A stretch of 64,000 nucleotides of DNA, taken from Trichopria drosophilae (taxonomy: Eukaryota; Arthropoda; Insecta; Hymenoptera; Diapriidae). The DNA lies in the NCBI GenBank assembly GCA_030407085.1, contig CM059586.1, positions 90,641,501 to 90,705,500 of the forward strand, read 5' to 3'. The notes beneath the pieces were generated by a model, which was not told the origin of the DNA, made no database searches, and saw nothing but the letters and a program-made list of their open reading frames with translations. Position numbers and translations under genes: made by a program. Shown in pieces: positions 45,801 to 59,829 of this stretch; position 1 is the first letter of the stretch; the number at the start of each line of letters is the position of its first letter.

Positions 45801-46747
45801 TTTAGATTAAATTGGGTTAATATTTTCACTTTTATTACGTATTATTTAGCGGAATGATTTTACGAATGTAAAGATGGCATTTTAGAATTAGATAATTTAT
45901 GTAAATTATGAAAAATAGTTAGAGCTTCATAAATATGATCTTAAGTAGTCTTCGTTTATAATGGCAAAATCAATAGGTACAATCAAAATGTAAACTAAAC
46001 ATTTGATATATCATTACTATCCTCATTTACGTCAACATATTTATTATGCAATTATTCTAGTTATGAGGAAGTTTAATTCAATTCATGATACTTTTTAATA
46101 GTAATATTATGTAATATATTTTAAAAATGAAAAATTTGGCTGATTACTCACTTTTAAAGCATGCATGAAATCTAAGCACAAAATGTCTGAATTTCAAGAA
46201 TTTGTATGACTTATTAAATTGGTTTGAGTTACGATAAAAGTATTAATGTAAAAATTCCAGTGTTTAGACGTCGTATCGTATCCCCTGCACATAAGTCAAT
46301 AGTAATGATATATCTAAGCATTGGGACTTAAAGTAGTACAAAATATACTTCGTGTGCAGAACTTTTGAGTGAATCATAAATTTGATATTTATACGGAATA
46401 TGTTTAGAAACTTGATACTATTAGAGTGGTCGTTGGCACGTGAAACTGCAATCTCGTAAAAAATATTTCTATTCCACATAATTCATAAATACAAAAGAAA
46501 CACAAAGTATTCAGATACATGGAATTGCTATCTTAGTATAGAACTAATTTAAAATATTTTTAAACAAAGTTTATGTTATGCACAAGAGAACATTTCAAAA
46601 GATCCCTTGACTATCTTCTATTTTGTTTATTTAAAATCTGATGATTAGTAAACTACAAATGTATTTTAAAAAACTCTGGACAATTTAATTTACATATATA
46701 TATATAATCATATTTTAAGTTACTTATTATACAAATTTTACAGCAAT

Positions 46748-48840
46748 TCGTCAATATTTCGATATTAAAATATTAAATTTAAATATTTGAATGTCAACAT
46801 TTCCTATTGTATGGAACCGCGTTTTTTGCCTTATTTTTATTTATTATTTGTTCTTACGCATAAAATTGTCGAATATTAAATCATAAACCCGCGTAGTAAA
46901 TTATCTCGAGGAAGTAAATATGGCTTAGTAACTGCAACTAAAACTGCACGATTAACGAAATGATTAAACTATACTGATACTAGTTGATTCTGGCTAGAAC
47001 CATATTTTTTCGGAACCTAATTAAACTATAATATATCGAGAAATTTGATATTTTTAGTTAGTAACATTACCACCAGGTGCTATCGCGACGCCACTTTGTG
47101 CTCGTTATAGTTTTTCATTTGAGAATATGATACATCCACTTACTACTCCTGTATAAAGTATGCGAATAGATATTTAGTTACATATGACTTTAATACTAGT
47201 TTACACTAAAAGAATTCTTATTAAATTTGAATACTTTTTAACTGTACTCAAAGTGTTTCAGTAGGTTCTCAAGAATTTTTATAGGTTACGGGAATTAAAT
47301 TACGGAAGTTTATTTAACTAATTTTTAAAAGTTTACTTGCGTTTAACTACCCTGTAAATGAAGAAGAATGAAGATTTTAGGTGATTTTTAGCAGGACTAT
47401 ATTTTTAGTTACTTTAACGACTTTACAATCGTAACTGAAACTTTCGTTGTGGACCTGTTGAAACATGTCGAGTAGTTAAAAAGTAATAAAATTTACAACG
47501 ATTTTTTTTGGAAATATTTGTAGTGGAATTATTTTAGAGATGCTGTTTGTTGTTCTTTTTTTTATCATATTAGTATGTACCTCTTTGAATTTATTGCACA
47601 GTATCGAATTTCTTAATCTTCAATCATTCTGAATACTGGGAAAATGTTTACATAAATTACGGTGATTATTAATTTAAATAAAACAGTAAAATTAGCGACA
47701 TCAACAGAGCTGTTCTAACTAAAAAGGTAGTTCTTTTTGCTACTTTCCTTTCAACTTCTCAATGTTAGTAAAATTTGTGAGGTAGATTTTTTTCATTGCG
47801 TATAATGTAATTCCAAAACTTTTTGAATTAATATTCTAAAAATAATGCCTTCAAAGTTTTAGAATTTATTTGAATAAAATTTGTCTTTTTATTTTGAAGT
47901 AAAAAATATTTTACAATTGCACTAGTTTATAGTACACGCAGGTTTATTGAATAACCCAATAATTTCTCTCTAGATTGTCTAAACTAGACAACTATCTAGT
48001 GTAACTATACATTTGAAGCAGCGAAAAATAATTTAATTTTTAAGGATTATGTGCAACTATTTTTTTAAATTTAATGTGATCTTTAAACTTATAAACATTA
48101 TCTACAGATATATTCTTTAAAAATTACTCTTAAACAATAAAATAATAGTAGTGTTATGTGATTTTTCAGTATAGCCACAGAAATAAAAAATAATTTTCTA
48201 AAACTAATTAAATATAAGTGGAAAATACGCCATTACTATGTTAAAATGTTTAACTCTGATGCCAAATGCTTTATTATTATGTTTAAATTATCTGACAATA
48301 AAATAGTAATTTGTTTAACGTTTTTTCTGTAACAATATCACAATTTAACAAGCAAGGTATTATACTACAAGAAAAAAATAGAAAAAATCAGAAAACTTTA
48401 AAATTACCGTGAAGTATGATCAAATTGATTACATTCTAAATTAATTAACTTTCCTTGAAAATTTTACCATTCCAGATGGTATATTTTGGGACTAATTTGT
48501 CGAAAGGAAAACATTTCTATTTCTTATATTTTTAAAAAATTTGTATATAATTGTTACTGTCTGACAAGTACAAATTCAAAGACCTAGTTTTTATTTTATT
48601 TATTTTTATAAGAGAAAATGCTACTTTTTCTCATTCTAAATAATTGTCCTAAAATTACTATCTAGAATGATAACATATAAAGGAAAATTTGTTCCCGCTT
48701 ATAAACAAATTCGGAAAATTTGAATTTAATTGCAGGAGACTGAAAAAAAGTTATTCATGAACAACAGTCAAATAAATCATTTTCACTAAATCACTTGAAA
48801 AAATAATTAAATATTTTATAATTATAACATAAAATTTGCC
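46748..48840. repeat. Right arm (~2.1 kb) of the 5-kb palindrome
   Basis: This is the reverse complement of the left arm, for example CCAGGTGCTATCGCGACGCC near 47075 and ATTTAATTGCAGGAGACTG near 48724. The arms are separated by about 0.95 kb (45801-46747) of unpaired AT-rich sequence with no recognised gene. Terminal sequences do not reveal a known transposase class. Confidence 0.85.
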
Positions 48841-51800
48841 AAGAAAAATGTATTAACTATTGATAATCACAATTCACTGTTAATCATTTTTGTGCAGCAA
48901 TATTTTCTTAAAAAGGTTAATATATTTGTATGAAATATTCGATTGACGCCAATTGTTCGTTAAAATCTACGAATTTAAGCTAATTCAGTTCATTTTCGTG
49001 ATTATTAACGGTCACAAGTAAATTCCATTGGGAATGATCTAATATGATTTGTAACCGAGTTTGGTCATTTTAACTTCAACCGATTTTTAGAAGGTTGTAC
49101 ATGAGTGGAATTTACGTACTGAAATATTTGACTAAAAAAAATAGTTAAAAATATCGACGAATTTTACAAATTTTTTTTGTCCCGATACTTTACTTGCAGT
49201 AAACGATTAATTTATTACACATTGTTGTACACAGAACGAAAATAATTAATAGAATTGTAATAAATATGTAAAACATATCATATTAGTAACAATATTAACA
49301 TGGAAAATAATTGTAGTCGACATTATGTTACTATTATAGTTGAGAAGAATGTAAAACATACCATATACTTAATCGATTTGATTGAGTTTATTTTACTACT
49401 CTGAAATATTTAAAGCAGCAATTAATATTTAAATAATTGCTTTACATTTTGAGGTAAATATTATCTTGTTAATTCAAAAAATATTTAATTTAATAATTTT
49501 TTTCTAATAATGTGTTCTTTTATAAGCTGTTTCTTTTAACTATATTTTTTCTCTGTGTGTAAATATCGTTTTTTTAAGCGCATAAAGACCGAAGCTTTAT
49601 ACCACAATGATTAGAAAAAACTAAAACAAGCTTTAATTATTGAGCTACATAATTTTTAAAATTTACATATTTATGACATTGTAGTAACCGAACTACAATT
49701 AACGTAGAAAGAACTCTATCAGCTAACCAGATCTAAAAAACGCAATAAAGCCTTGTTTTCAATGGCAGAACTTTGAACTTGATTATATTTAAAAGCTTAT
49801 TGACAAATCATTATTAGAATGTATTGTTAAACCTACATTATTCTTTCAAAAATATGGAGTGCATTAATTTAGCCTTGGAGTACATTTACGACATTATGTT
49901 AACCTTGATGCTCGTAAGAAATCGGTGAAATTGTGTAAGGCACGTGGTATCGTTATTGCAATAATTTCATACACATTAAGCTGGCTTCGAATCTTCAAAA
50001 CAGTATTTTTTAATTTTTGTAATATTGTTCACTAGATAAAGCTAAGAGACGATTTTATTTTATAATAATTATTAAATTCGTCTTCGTACAAAGGTTATGT
50101 TATAATAAATTACGAAATCAGCAAAATGGTTATGTAAAAGCAGTTCTCATATTTTGCAAACAAATCTTGAATTTGTTGGTCTGAAAATATATATATATAG
50201 ATTCCTCGAATAATTCCAAAGAAAAAATATCTGTTGTGAATCTTTCAAAAACTTTGTCGAATTTCAAAAACGGTTCACATTTTTTACCTCCAAAACTATA
50301 CATTTTTTTTAATTCACACGAGGCATATTTTGCTCAAAAATGTCCAAAGAGTCTGAACAAATTTTTGTAAGGCATTCACTGTAGACACGGAAGTTACGTC
50401 TACGAATATATCAGTTACTAATTGGCATTTTAAGGTACTTTTTTGGAAGAACTTCATAATAGTTCTATAATACAGAGATCTATAAATTACTCATATAATT
50501 AGGGCATATGATTGCAAATTACACGTTTGCCGGACTAAAATATAATTTTTTTACAAAAGTTTCGCATGGAGGTACAGCTTTTGTCTAGCATACAATGCAG
50601 TGTTCATTAAGAACACACTTTTTCGTTGCAAAGAATCATTTACTAATACATCAACTAAAAGTTCCCATTTGTTCGTTCCAAAAGCTAGTTAAAGTCTAGT
50701 TAAAAATAAACCAAAATGCAAATTTTCATAAATTCATGTAACGCGACTTTAAACACTTGTAGTTTTTATTTTATGATAGGCACACCTTTTTTGAACTAGT
50801 ATTCATTTACTACATCCGGTTAGAGAAGCGTATAATTTTCAAACGAATAGCAATAACGTTCCAAAGTTACAGCATTAAATTAAGATAAAAAATTTCATAC
50901 TCCCTACGTCGTTTTACTGAAACATATCGTACAATTGAATATCTCTTGGAAAAAATATAATTTTTATAAATAAGAATTATAAACAAAATTATTTTTAAAT
51001 TTAATAGATGACAATTTTAATGAACTGTAAAAATTAAAAGTTCTGTGGATTTGCCCATACATTTATTGTAGTTTATCGCCGAACACAGATTATATGGTTG
51101 AACTTGCTACTTTTTCAGAACAAATTTGAGATTAAAAGTTATTTAAAAAACTGTTTTTTTTTATTACATTTTTGTTTAATTTCTTAAAATTATGAATTTC
51201 ATTAATGTACTGTTGAAATTGGAATTATTAAAAAGGTACTAACGAAAGAAAAAAAAGGTGACCGTTAATTTAATTACTAATCATTTCTACTAATAAAGAG
51301 TAAAAAACTACCATTATTCAAGTTTTTTTATTTATTTTATTTATTTATTGGAGACACCATGAAATACATTCAAAAAGTACAAAAATATAAAATATAATAT
51401 AAAAATATACAATTAAAAATGTATATTAATGATACTCTAAATTTGAATCAGTGAAAAGTAGGTTACTATTTGAAATTAGTAACAAAATTTACTAATTATC
51501 AGTCAATTTTAACTAATTGAATGAGTTAATCAAATTATGTTACTCGTTCAATTAGCAGAATTTGACCAATATTTAATAAATTTTGTTAACAATTTCAAAT
51601 AGTATCCCACTTTTCACTAATTCAGATTTAGAGAGTAAAGATAAAGAACTGCTACAGGTAAATAAAAATAAAGTTCTACCAATTTCAAATTTATCATTTT
51701 TAAAAATTATTTACTAAAATAAATTAGAAAAACAAAACAAGTTTGCAAACTAAATTTTCACTATTTTATTTCAATGATTTAAAATTGTTTTTTTGGTTAA

Positions 51801-51999
51801 TTTGTGAAAATGAAGAACGGAAAATAATGGTTGGGTTGAAATAAAAAAATAGAAGATTTTTTTCTCAATAAAGACCTATTATTACTATTGTTATTATAAT
51901 AGTTGCACCAAAAAAGTAAATATTTGTTTGAAGAGAGACAAATTATAAAATTTATTTACATTTATTGAAATTTTGTTTCTGAAAAATTAAAAAAACTGA
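48841..51999. other. Gene-free AT-rich stretch
   Basis: No coding exon or RNA gene was recognised. A possible minus-strand retroelement 3' end (TTTATTTATTTTATTTATTT, then GGAGACACC) lies at about 51321-51420, too short to classify. Confidence 0.5.
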
Positions 52000-52915
52000 A
52001 AAAAAACCATGAGCTTCTTTAAAAAAATGCTAATAATGAAAAGTTTTTAACATTCATTGAGAAATATAGTGGACTTTTTAAAGATATTTTCAATGATATT
52101 TTGAGAGATTTTTAATCTAAATTTTTTTCAACTTTTGGAAAAATTGCAAGGAATAAAAAAACGCTTAGAATTCATAATAGAAAATGCTAACAATTTTAAA
52201 AATTTATTTAAAAAATGTCCCAAAAAATAATATTTTTTTACTTAAAATTTTGAAAAAAAAATAGCATTTTCAATAATTATGAATTCTAAGCGTTTTTTCT
52301 GTTGTTCTTTGCAATTTTTTCCAAAAGTTGATAGTTTGTTTAATAATTGAACTTAAAATCGGCCTTTAGAAAAAATTACAAAGAAATAGACTGCATAGAA
52401 TTCGTCAAAGAAGATAGTAAATTTAAAAAAAAAAGTAGATAAAAAATGTTTCAAAATATCATTAAAAAAATCTTTAAAAATTCTACACTATATTTCTCGA
52501 CACATTCTATAAAAATTTCATTCTTATTTTTTTAAAAAGCTCATCGTTTTTTGAGCTAGAGTGTCTGGAAATTTTCAAAGAAATTTTCATTGAGGACGCG
52601 ATTTTAGAGTTGTCTAAAATTAAATCTTAAAAAAAAATTTGAATCATTTGACCACCTGTGTATGCAGTTCTAATACAATCCCAGTATTCTAAAAGCTCGA
52701 CAAAAAAAGAGAAGAATAAATACAAATTTTTTTCAACATGGGCGTCATATTGGAATTCTTGATGATTGAAACTAGATGTTTGACCTCAGAATCTTGAAGA
52801 GAGAACATAGTAAAATATGTACATTTCAATTTTGTTCAACTTCGATTTTGATACAATATACTTGATTGAAATTGAAACAAAAAACTATTATTTGGGTGTT
52901 AAAATAGTTAATACT
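52000..52915. mobile_element. Diverged foldback copy (27.3-kb family)
   Basis: Blocks GAGAAATATAGTGGACTTTTT on the left and TACACTATATTTCTCGACAC on the right are complementary. TTGAAGAGAGAACATAG and GATGATTGAAACTAGA match the outer right arm of the 27-kb element. The outer left arm is lost. Confidence 0.6.
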
Positions 52916-55900
52916 GTATTTTTTTTAAAATAAATGTATCAATTATATTTATCAAACTAAATATATTTTATAATTCAAATAAGTATTTACTTAAATATAA
53001 ATGTTGTTTCTGTAAAATTCGAAAAATGTTTGGGAATTTGAAAAAATCTACATTTTTAAACATGGAAGATTAATTTATTCTGTTTAAACCTTCTACTGGT
53101 TCTTGGTTGCCATTTAAGTAAAACGCATACTAAACTAGTAAGATTTAAATGATTCAACTCAAAAAACTTAACTCTCATACATCGTTGTCATCAAGTTGAA
53201 GTACTCCACTACAAACTTAATCCATTTATTTTCCAGCAGGCTATAGGAGTAAAAATAACTCGACAAAAAAAAGATTAGTGGAATGCACAAGTACTACCAC
53301 GTAGATTAATGTCGACTTCATATTTAAAATTTACTTTCTGTTAAAAAATGAATATTATGATACACAGATAACGTTACGTAAAAATGTGAAATTAAATAAA
53401 AAATTAAATGAAAAAATTCAATCAATTTTTTGATCATTTATTTTTTAAAATAATTTAAATTAATGAAGTTAGAATTAAATTTTAATCATATAAATGTTGC
53501 TCAATATTGAAGTAAAAATAAATTAAAACGATTACACGTAGGAAAATTTGTTTTAAATAATTTTCCCTTTTAGTGTTAAATATGCCTGTCTTCGCAGAAT
53601 TAGAGATATACCAATAATAACAAATATGAACAATAAAAAAAACTTGACAAAATAAACATTTTGATGTATAAAAAAGTATTTAATTCACTTTTTAATACAA
53701 AAGTAACGTTAGTAAATTTATCTTCTATCGTCCATGAAAATTTAAATAAAAAGTTTTTTGTAATCTCGGTGACGAATTTACACGTAGTTTTTAAATTTTA
53801 TCATAATTTCTGCAATTCAAAACTGCAACGTGTGCAAGCAGGATATCAATTATATCATGTGATATTTTACTGGCGTATCAAATTTATGAATCTTAGCGAA
53901 TATAAAATATGAGCATCAACAAACAATAAAAATCCGCTGCATTAGAAAACATTTTTCGCAATCATTCTTTCATTCTCAAATATTTCAAATACCTGCATTA
54001 TTTTCAATTTACGAATATCACTTTCATATTTTTCTGTGTGCAATAAAAAAATCTTTCGCACGTGCATTTATGTTCTTTCCTGATATTTCTTTGCGAATCA
54101 CCATTAGTTGTTTAAAACCAGTAAACATTACTTCTCACGATGATAATTGTCTTTTACCTTGATAAATTAAAGGTGTATTATTGTTTTTATTGGAAATGTC
54201 TATCAATTGTTCCAATACATATTGAAAATATAATAAATATTTTTATTGTTTATTTCGAAAGTTTAAGGTTATATTTAGGGTGAATTCATTAAAAAAAACC
54301 TGACATATTCTCTAAAATTTAATTAGTAGAGTCAGCGTCGTTAGAATTATTCTACTTATCCTTTAATTTCTACTATTTAAAAAAGGTAAAAATGGGCGCA
54401 TAACAAATGGTCGAATGCTACTAATCATATAAATGTATTTACTAAATAAATTAGTCAAGTACCACTTTTGAATATTTATGTATTGTTAATCTTAAAAGAT
54501 CATACATTTTTTCAAAAATTGCAATTTTATTTTTCCTATTAAAAAATGAAGGCATTCAGAGAAAAAAATACAGAACATTATGTTTGGGGATATAACCACT
54601 ACTAGTTTTGTCCAAGAAGACATGCTATGTGCTGACATTAGATTGCAAAAGATTGTGTGCCAAATGAAGACCCATTTCTCTAACGGGAATGTCGACGCCG
54701 ACTAGCGGCAATATCAGTAACTACATTCATTCAACTGAATGTTTCGTTTTTTCTTTTCGTAACTACACTGATGAAGTCAAACAGTCAAATCTGGTTAGTA
54801 AATTAAATGAAAAAAAAAATGAAATTACTAATAAAATACTCAAATCAATCTACTGTCTGTAATTTCTGTATGTAGAATCCTTTTAATAGAAATTTCCTTT
54901 TATTATTCACATAAATTAAATTATAAGATCTGATTTCGGGAAAAATCACTATTATCAAATTAAAGCACTTATGTAGGTCGAGTTTATCTTATCTCGATAT
55001 CTACTAAAATTTTGATTGATGAAATCAATTTATCTTCACGTACGTACAATCATTGTCGATACCATTCATCAATGGATTTATGACTGTCTTAATCCACGCA
55101 CAATTGTACACGCACTATTTATCGTATGTTATTGTTTGATAGATATTTGTTTACTTTCGGTTTATTTTCTTATGACCCAATCAAACACGAAATACGTGCA
55201 ATACAGAACTTGCGTAGATTAGATGAAAAAAGATCATGAAATGTTATCATTTCTCAGCATATTTGTAAACAGAATAGTGTTTGTATTATTCAAAATCAGT
55301 TTAATTCGCTCTGCAAAATTATGTAATTTTCTCGTAATTTTGTTCTGAGAATTATTGCATTCATTTGAATGAATTCTGGAGTACTAATTGCAATTTATCA
55401 TCTAATTTACGATTTCTTTATTAATTAGTAAATAAGTGTTTAATGTCGTACAATACAGAAAGATATTGTATAACAAATTTTACTAATCTGAAGAGAACTT
55501 ATTGGACAGCCCTTCTTTATTTATAATATGTATTATTTTAGTAAATTTTCCTGATTAGATATGAATGTTCCCCCTTGAATTCCTAGTCAAAACAGCAAAA
55601 TGTGTAATACATTTTCTTTTAGTACTTCGGATATAATTAATTATGTACCATGATAACTTTAAACAAGTTTAAGAATTGTCACTGTTCAATAATTTGGAAA
55701 TATTCAGTTTTTTAAACTTAAATTTAACATTTGAATATTAAGAATTTAAAAATATTAAAATAATTTAAAAAACAGTATCCACTGTTTAATTATATTTTGA
55801 TACTCAAATTGTGGGTATTTCCTAATTCAGGTAGTATTTTGCTACCGTTTCAGTTAGTGGAACATTTTTTTAATAATGTTTTATTTAAGAAACAAATTAA

Positions 55901-57039
55901 CATCTCGTACAGTGTAGTTAATGGAGCGAAACAATCTTAAAAGGCTGTCACCTGTATAAAGTTTTAATTTTCAACTCAAAACTTTAGTATCCTATATGCG
56001 CAATTTTAATATTTATATTTTTTAACGTGAAAAAAATTTTTATTTTTTTGTTTTAAGAAACTATACATTTTTAACATTTATTTTATTTCATATACTCTTG
56101 ACGTATCTATATGGAAAGTTTATTTATCATCTTTTGACAATAAAAGTGTAACATTTTTAATTACAGAAAAATATGTAAATATACTATTTGTTTACATTTG
56201 TAAGTCTCTCTTTAAAAAAATGTTAACAAATACAACTTTTCAGAAAAGCAACGTAAGTAAGTATATAAGCAAAGTAAGTATATTATTAATCGTCATTACA
56301 GATGACGAATAGTGTTTCATAAATTTTCTCAATTCATTTAACACGTAAACGATAGTTTTTTCTCGCTACATTTGGGTCGACAAGATTGGAAATTTAAGTG
56401 CACATGTAAGTGAGTATGTCACACATTTTATGCATTTGCAAAAACTCATAATTGTAAAGATACGTGATGTTGATAGTTATCGAAATGGCCGATAATGTTT
56501 ACAGATTTACTACAATGAAAATGGCACAACAACATGTAAACAATGAAAGTGAAAAATGTAACAATTTAATTAATGTACATGAAGAATATAGTTTCTTATC
56601 CTAGTAGAAAATCAGATTCTATCCAGTTTTTTGAGCCCATTAATCACAACGTAAAAAAGTAGACATTCGTCATTTTTTGAAGTATCAGTTTTTTGACAGT
56701 CGGCTTTGTGATTTTCGACTTTATGACAGTCGCTTTTTGACCTGTTGGCTTTTTGATTTGTCGGTTCTTCAACCCCTTCTTTGGATACTGATGAATGTCA
56801 AACATTTATGTAATGTTTTTTTCAAACGATTTTTCAATCCAGTGCGAAGACATTTTTAGTGTCATTTTGATAATTTGTTAAAAGAAAGTGAACACATATT
56901 CTCCCCGTTGCATGTCTAATCAACACAAAATAAACTCAACATACAAATGCAAGCCATTCCAAGATCTTCTATATTAAAATTACTTTCACTTAAAGAAAAA
57001 AATTGCGGAAAGAAAATTCTTAATTATTCGATACAAATT
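52916..57039. other. Gene-free AT-rich stretch
   Basis: No supported exon. A short imperfect tandem of TCGGCTTTTTGA-like units (GACAGTCGGCTTTGTGATT, GACAGTCGCTTTTTGACC, GTTGGCTTTTTGATT) lies at about 56694-56770. Otherwise nothing was recognised. Confidence 0.5.
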
Positions 57040-57610
57040 CAACATTTTCAAACTCAACATTTAACAAACTCAGCGTTTTCAATCTCTATATTTTATACAC
57101 TCAACATTTTCGAACTCAACATTTGACCAAATTAACAAATAATAAAAATAATATAAAAAAATTATTAAATTATTAAATCGTCATGTATATTCAACACAAT
57201 CGTGTTACATTAAAACATGCCGTTCAACAGCATATCTATCATTATCTAACCTAACCTAACGTAACATAACCTAACCTAACCTAGCATAACCTAACCTAAC
57301 GGAAATACTAATTTAATGAAATATCTCCGTGGACAAGCGCACAATACTTATTAAATTCTTTAATACAAATTGTTATCATTCATTTGCATTATTGACATTT
57401 ATAAATACAGATTTAAGATTTAATTTATTTTACGATTAATGTTATTACACTTGATTTTCAAAAGACAATATAATTCAATAAACTACAATTAATGTTGAAT
57501 TTGTTAAATGTTGAAATTGCAAATGTTCAGTTTGTCGAATTTTGAGTTTGCACATGTTGAGTTTGAATGTTGAAATTGCAAATGTCAACATTTCATAATG
57601 TTGATTAAAC
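57040..57610. repeat. Region flanked by inverted clusters of CTCAACATTT motifs
   Basis: On the left, ATTCAACATTTTC, ACTCAACATTTAAC, ACTCAACATTTTCG and ACTCAACATTTGACC recur (57047-57128). On the right, their complements GTTGAATTTG, GTTGAAATTGCAAATGTT, GTTGAGTTTG and a second GTTGAAATTGCAAATGT appear (57492-57590). The arrangement resembles subterminal repeats of a small DNA element. It encloses the telomere-like repeat. Confidence 0.45.
57247..57302. repeat. Interstitial degenerate TTAGG-type telomeric repeat
   Basis: CTAACCTAACCTAAC units with variants GTAAC, ATAAC and TAGC total about eleven five-base steps. CCTAA is the complement of TTAGG, the ancestral insect telomere repeat. The copy is short and imperfect, hence interstitial. 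Confidence 0.8.
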
Positions 57611-57979
57611 CTGTTACCATATATGCTCTCTATTTGAAACAGTGAATATCCACTGATTTTCAGTGAAAAAGGAGTCACTGTTGCAAAATAGTGTATTTTT
57701 TTCACTGTTTCACGGTGAGTTTCACTATTTCAAATTGAGAGAATGCTAACAAACATAACAAGACATTTATCGAATGTCATGTTACACATGTCAACAACAT
57801 TTTATAAAGAAATTCATAACGTAACTTTTTTGTAGTTATTGTGAGTCATATGTGAAGATATGCATTGACAATTACATCTTGCAGTTCGAGTTACCTGTTT
57901 TTTACCTATTTTACCTAACGGTAAACAAATAGCCAATCTGATAATTTTATCTCTTTTAGTATTATTCACTTCATTTTAA

Positions 57980-58840
57980 CGTCACCAAAATAACGTCTAG
58001 AATGGAAATTTATTTGAAAAACTTCTGGGCGCTGTATATCGATCTTTGCCCAAAAAAATAATTGAAGTGAAAAATTCTTAGAATTCATGGCGAAATACAA
58101 AGTTTCAGTTTTTTCCATGGTCGCTTGAGAAATTTTATACCTACCTTTTTCTTAAAAATATCAACAAATTTCAAAACATTCTAGGATATTCCGTATTAAA
58201 TTCTAAGCAATTTTGTGCTTAGTAATTTTTTCCAGAAGTTGATATTTTTTTTAAAACTATCAATTTTTGGAATAAACGGTTAAAAATAAAAATTACCCAG
58301 AATTTATCACGAAATATACTAGAATTTTTTTATTGTTTTTTTTTTATTTTTAAGAGAAATTTAAGTACAAAATTTTTCAAAATTCCATTAAAAAAATCTG
58401 AAAATTGCATTATATTTCCCGATGAATTCTAAGAACTTTTCATTCATACTGTTTTTTTAGGAATAACTCATAGTTTTCGAGTTACTGTGTTCGGTGGTTT
58501 TTCAAATAAATTTCTTGTCTGGACGTCATTTTGATGAAGTTAAAATGAAATGACGCAAAATATTGAAATATTCAAGTATTGCGTGACCATCCTGCAATTT
58601 AATCGAACCCCAATGTCCTAATGATTCGAAAAAAATGCATAAGAATAAATGTTTCCAAATTTTTGGCATTTTTTCAATATAGATTCTACATTGTAATTCC
58701 AGTTGGCTTAAACTTAATTTTAATCCCAAAAAGTTAAAGAGCGACCTCAAAAACATTGAGAAATGGAGTTACATTGAAATTTTTTGAAACTTTTATTACT
58801 AAAGTAATCTTGCAAAGAAAAGAAAAACGTTAATGGGTAA
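57980..58840. mobile_element. Diverged foldback copy (27.3-kb family)
   Basis: AAATTTATTTGAAAAACTTC on the left pairs with TTTTTCAAATAAATTTCTTG on the right, with the AGAATTCAT...CGAAATA and TTCCCGATGAATTCTAAG blocks of the family. The centre holds the TTCCAGAAGTTGATATT/ATCAATTTTTGGAA pair. It is non-coding. Confidence 0.6.
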
Positions 58841-59394
58841 AGACATTTATGCACAGAATATGCCAAGTATAATTTTATTGTTTTAAATGTCCGCAATTAC
58901 ACTTACCTTACAAATTAATATTTGAATTTAATATAGTAGTTATTTGAAATACCGTATTGTATTAGGTATTCATATTTTATTCCATACTGTAAGTCATTTC
59001 TTACTTCCTACAGTATTAATTGTCATAATGACTTAAGCAATGAACGATAAAAATAATAACGAACAAATACGTATTTTGTGTTTTAGTCTACGAGTTAAAA
59101 CGGATATCATATAATGAAACGGTAAGCGATATATTAATTACATATGTTTGTTATATTTTTATAATTTTGTGGTATATGTACCCGATATAAATTGTATAGG
59201 AAGAAGTCTAAAAATAATAAGAATAAATAATATTAGTCAAATATATTTTGATATTGATCTGTAATAAAATTTCCTAACGCAGAATAGTAAAATATATAAA
59301 CTTATAAAATTTCCAATGCTTTTGTAGAAAATGTTACTAGCGAAAATAGTAAAAACGTTTGTGATGACTAATGAGAAGCAAAGGACTCCTATAA

Positions 59395-59815
59395 TCTAGT
59401 TTCATTTGTTGCCGCCAGACGTACGCGATGCTTGTAGAATAGTTCTGCTCCATTGTGGCTCCCGTTATAGAAATGAGTTTTCAATTCCTCAAAAGCAGAT
59501 CAAATGACAGAGCTTAAAAAATGCGTCATGTCCTTTTACAGACAAATTATACACAACAATATTACGAAACTTGTTAGAGAAATCTGAATAGGAATCAGCG
59601 TGCCAAGGAAAAGTTAATTTGGTTTGTCACCGCCAGGCGCAGTAGCGACGCTAGCAATCATACAATAAACCCCATGATTCCCGTTGTAACAGTTGGATTT
59701 TGATTCCGTCATAAGGAACACCTCGATCAAGCTCCAAAAGTGCATAAAACTGTCATATCCGAACAGTATAAAATCCTCACGATGTCAATATTTAGCGAAA
59801 TCAGAATATATGAAT
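59395..59815. repeat. Two diverged direct repeats (CACCGCCAGGCGC family)
   Basis: TTGTTGCCGCCAGACGTACG...GATGCTTGTAGAA at 59404 and TTTGTCACCGCCAGGCGCAG...GACGCTAGCAATC at 59622 begin related segments of roughly 200 bp that share CCCGTTRTA further on. The same motif in complementary form (ACCTGGTGGTAATG, GGCGTCGCGAT) sits in both arms of the palindrome at 45.46 and 47.07 kb. There is no open frame. Confidence 0.5.
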
Positions 59816-59829
59816 AATATTTTTTTTGA

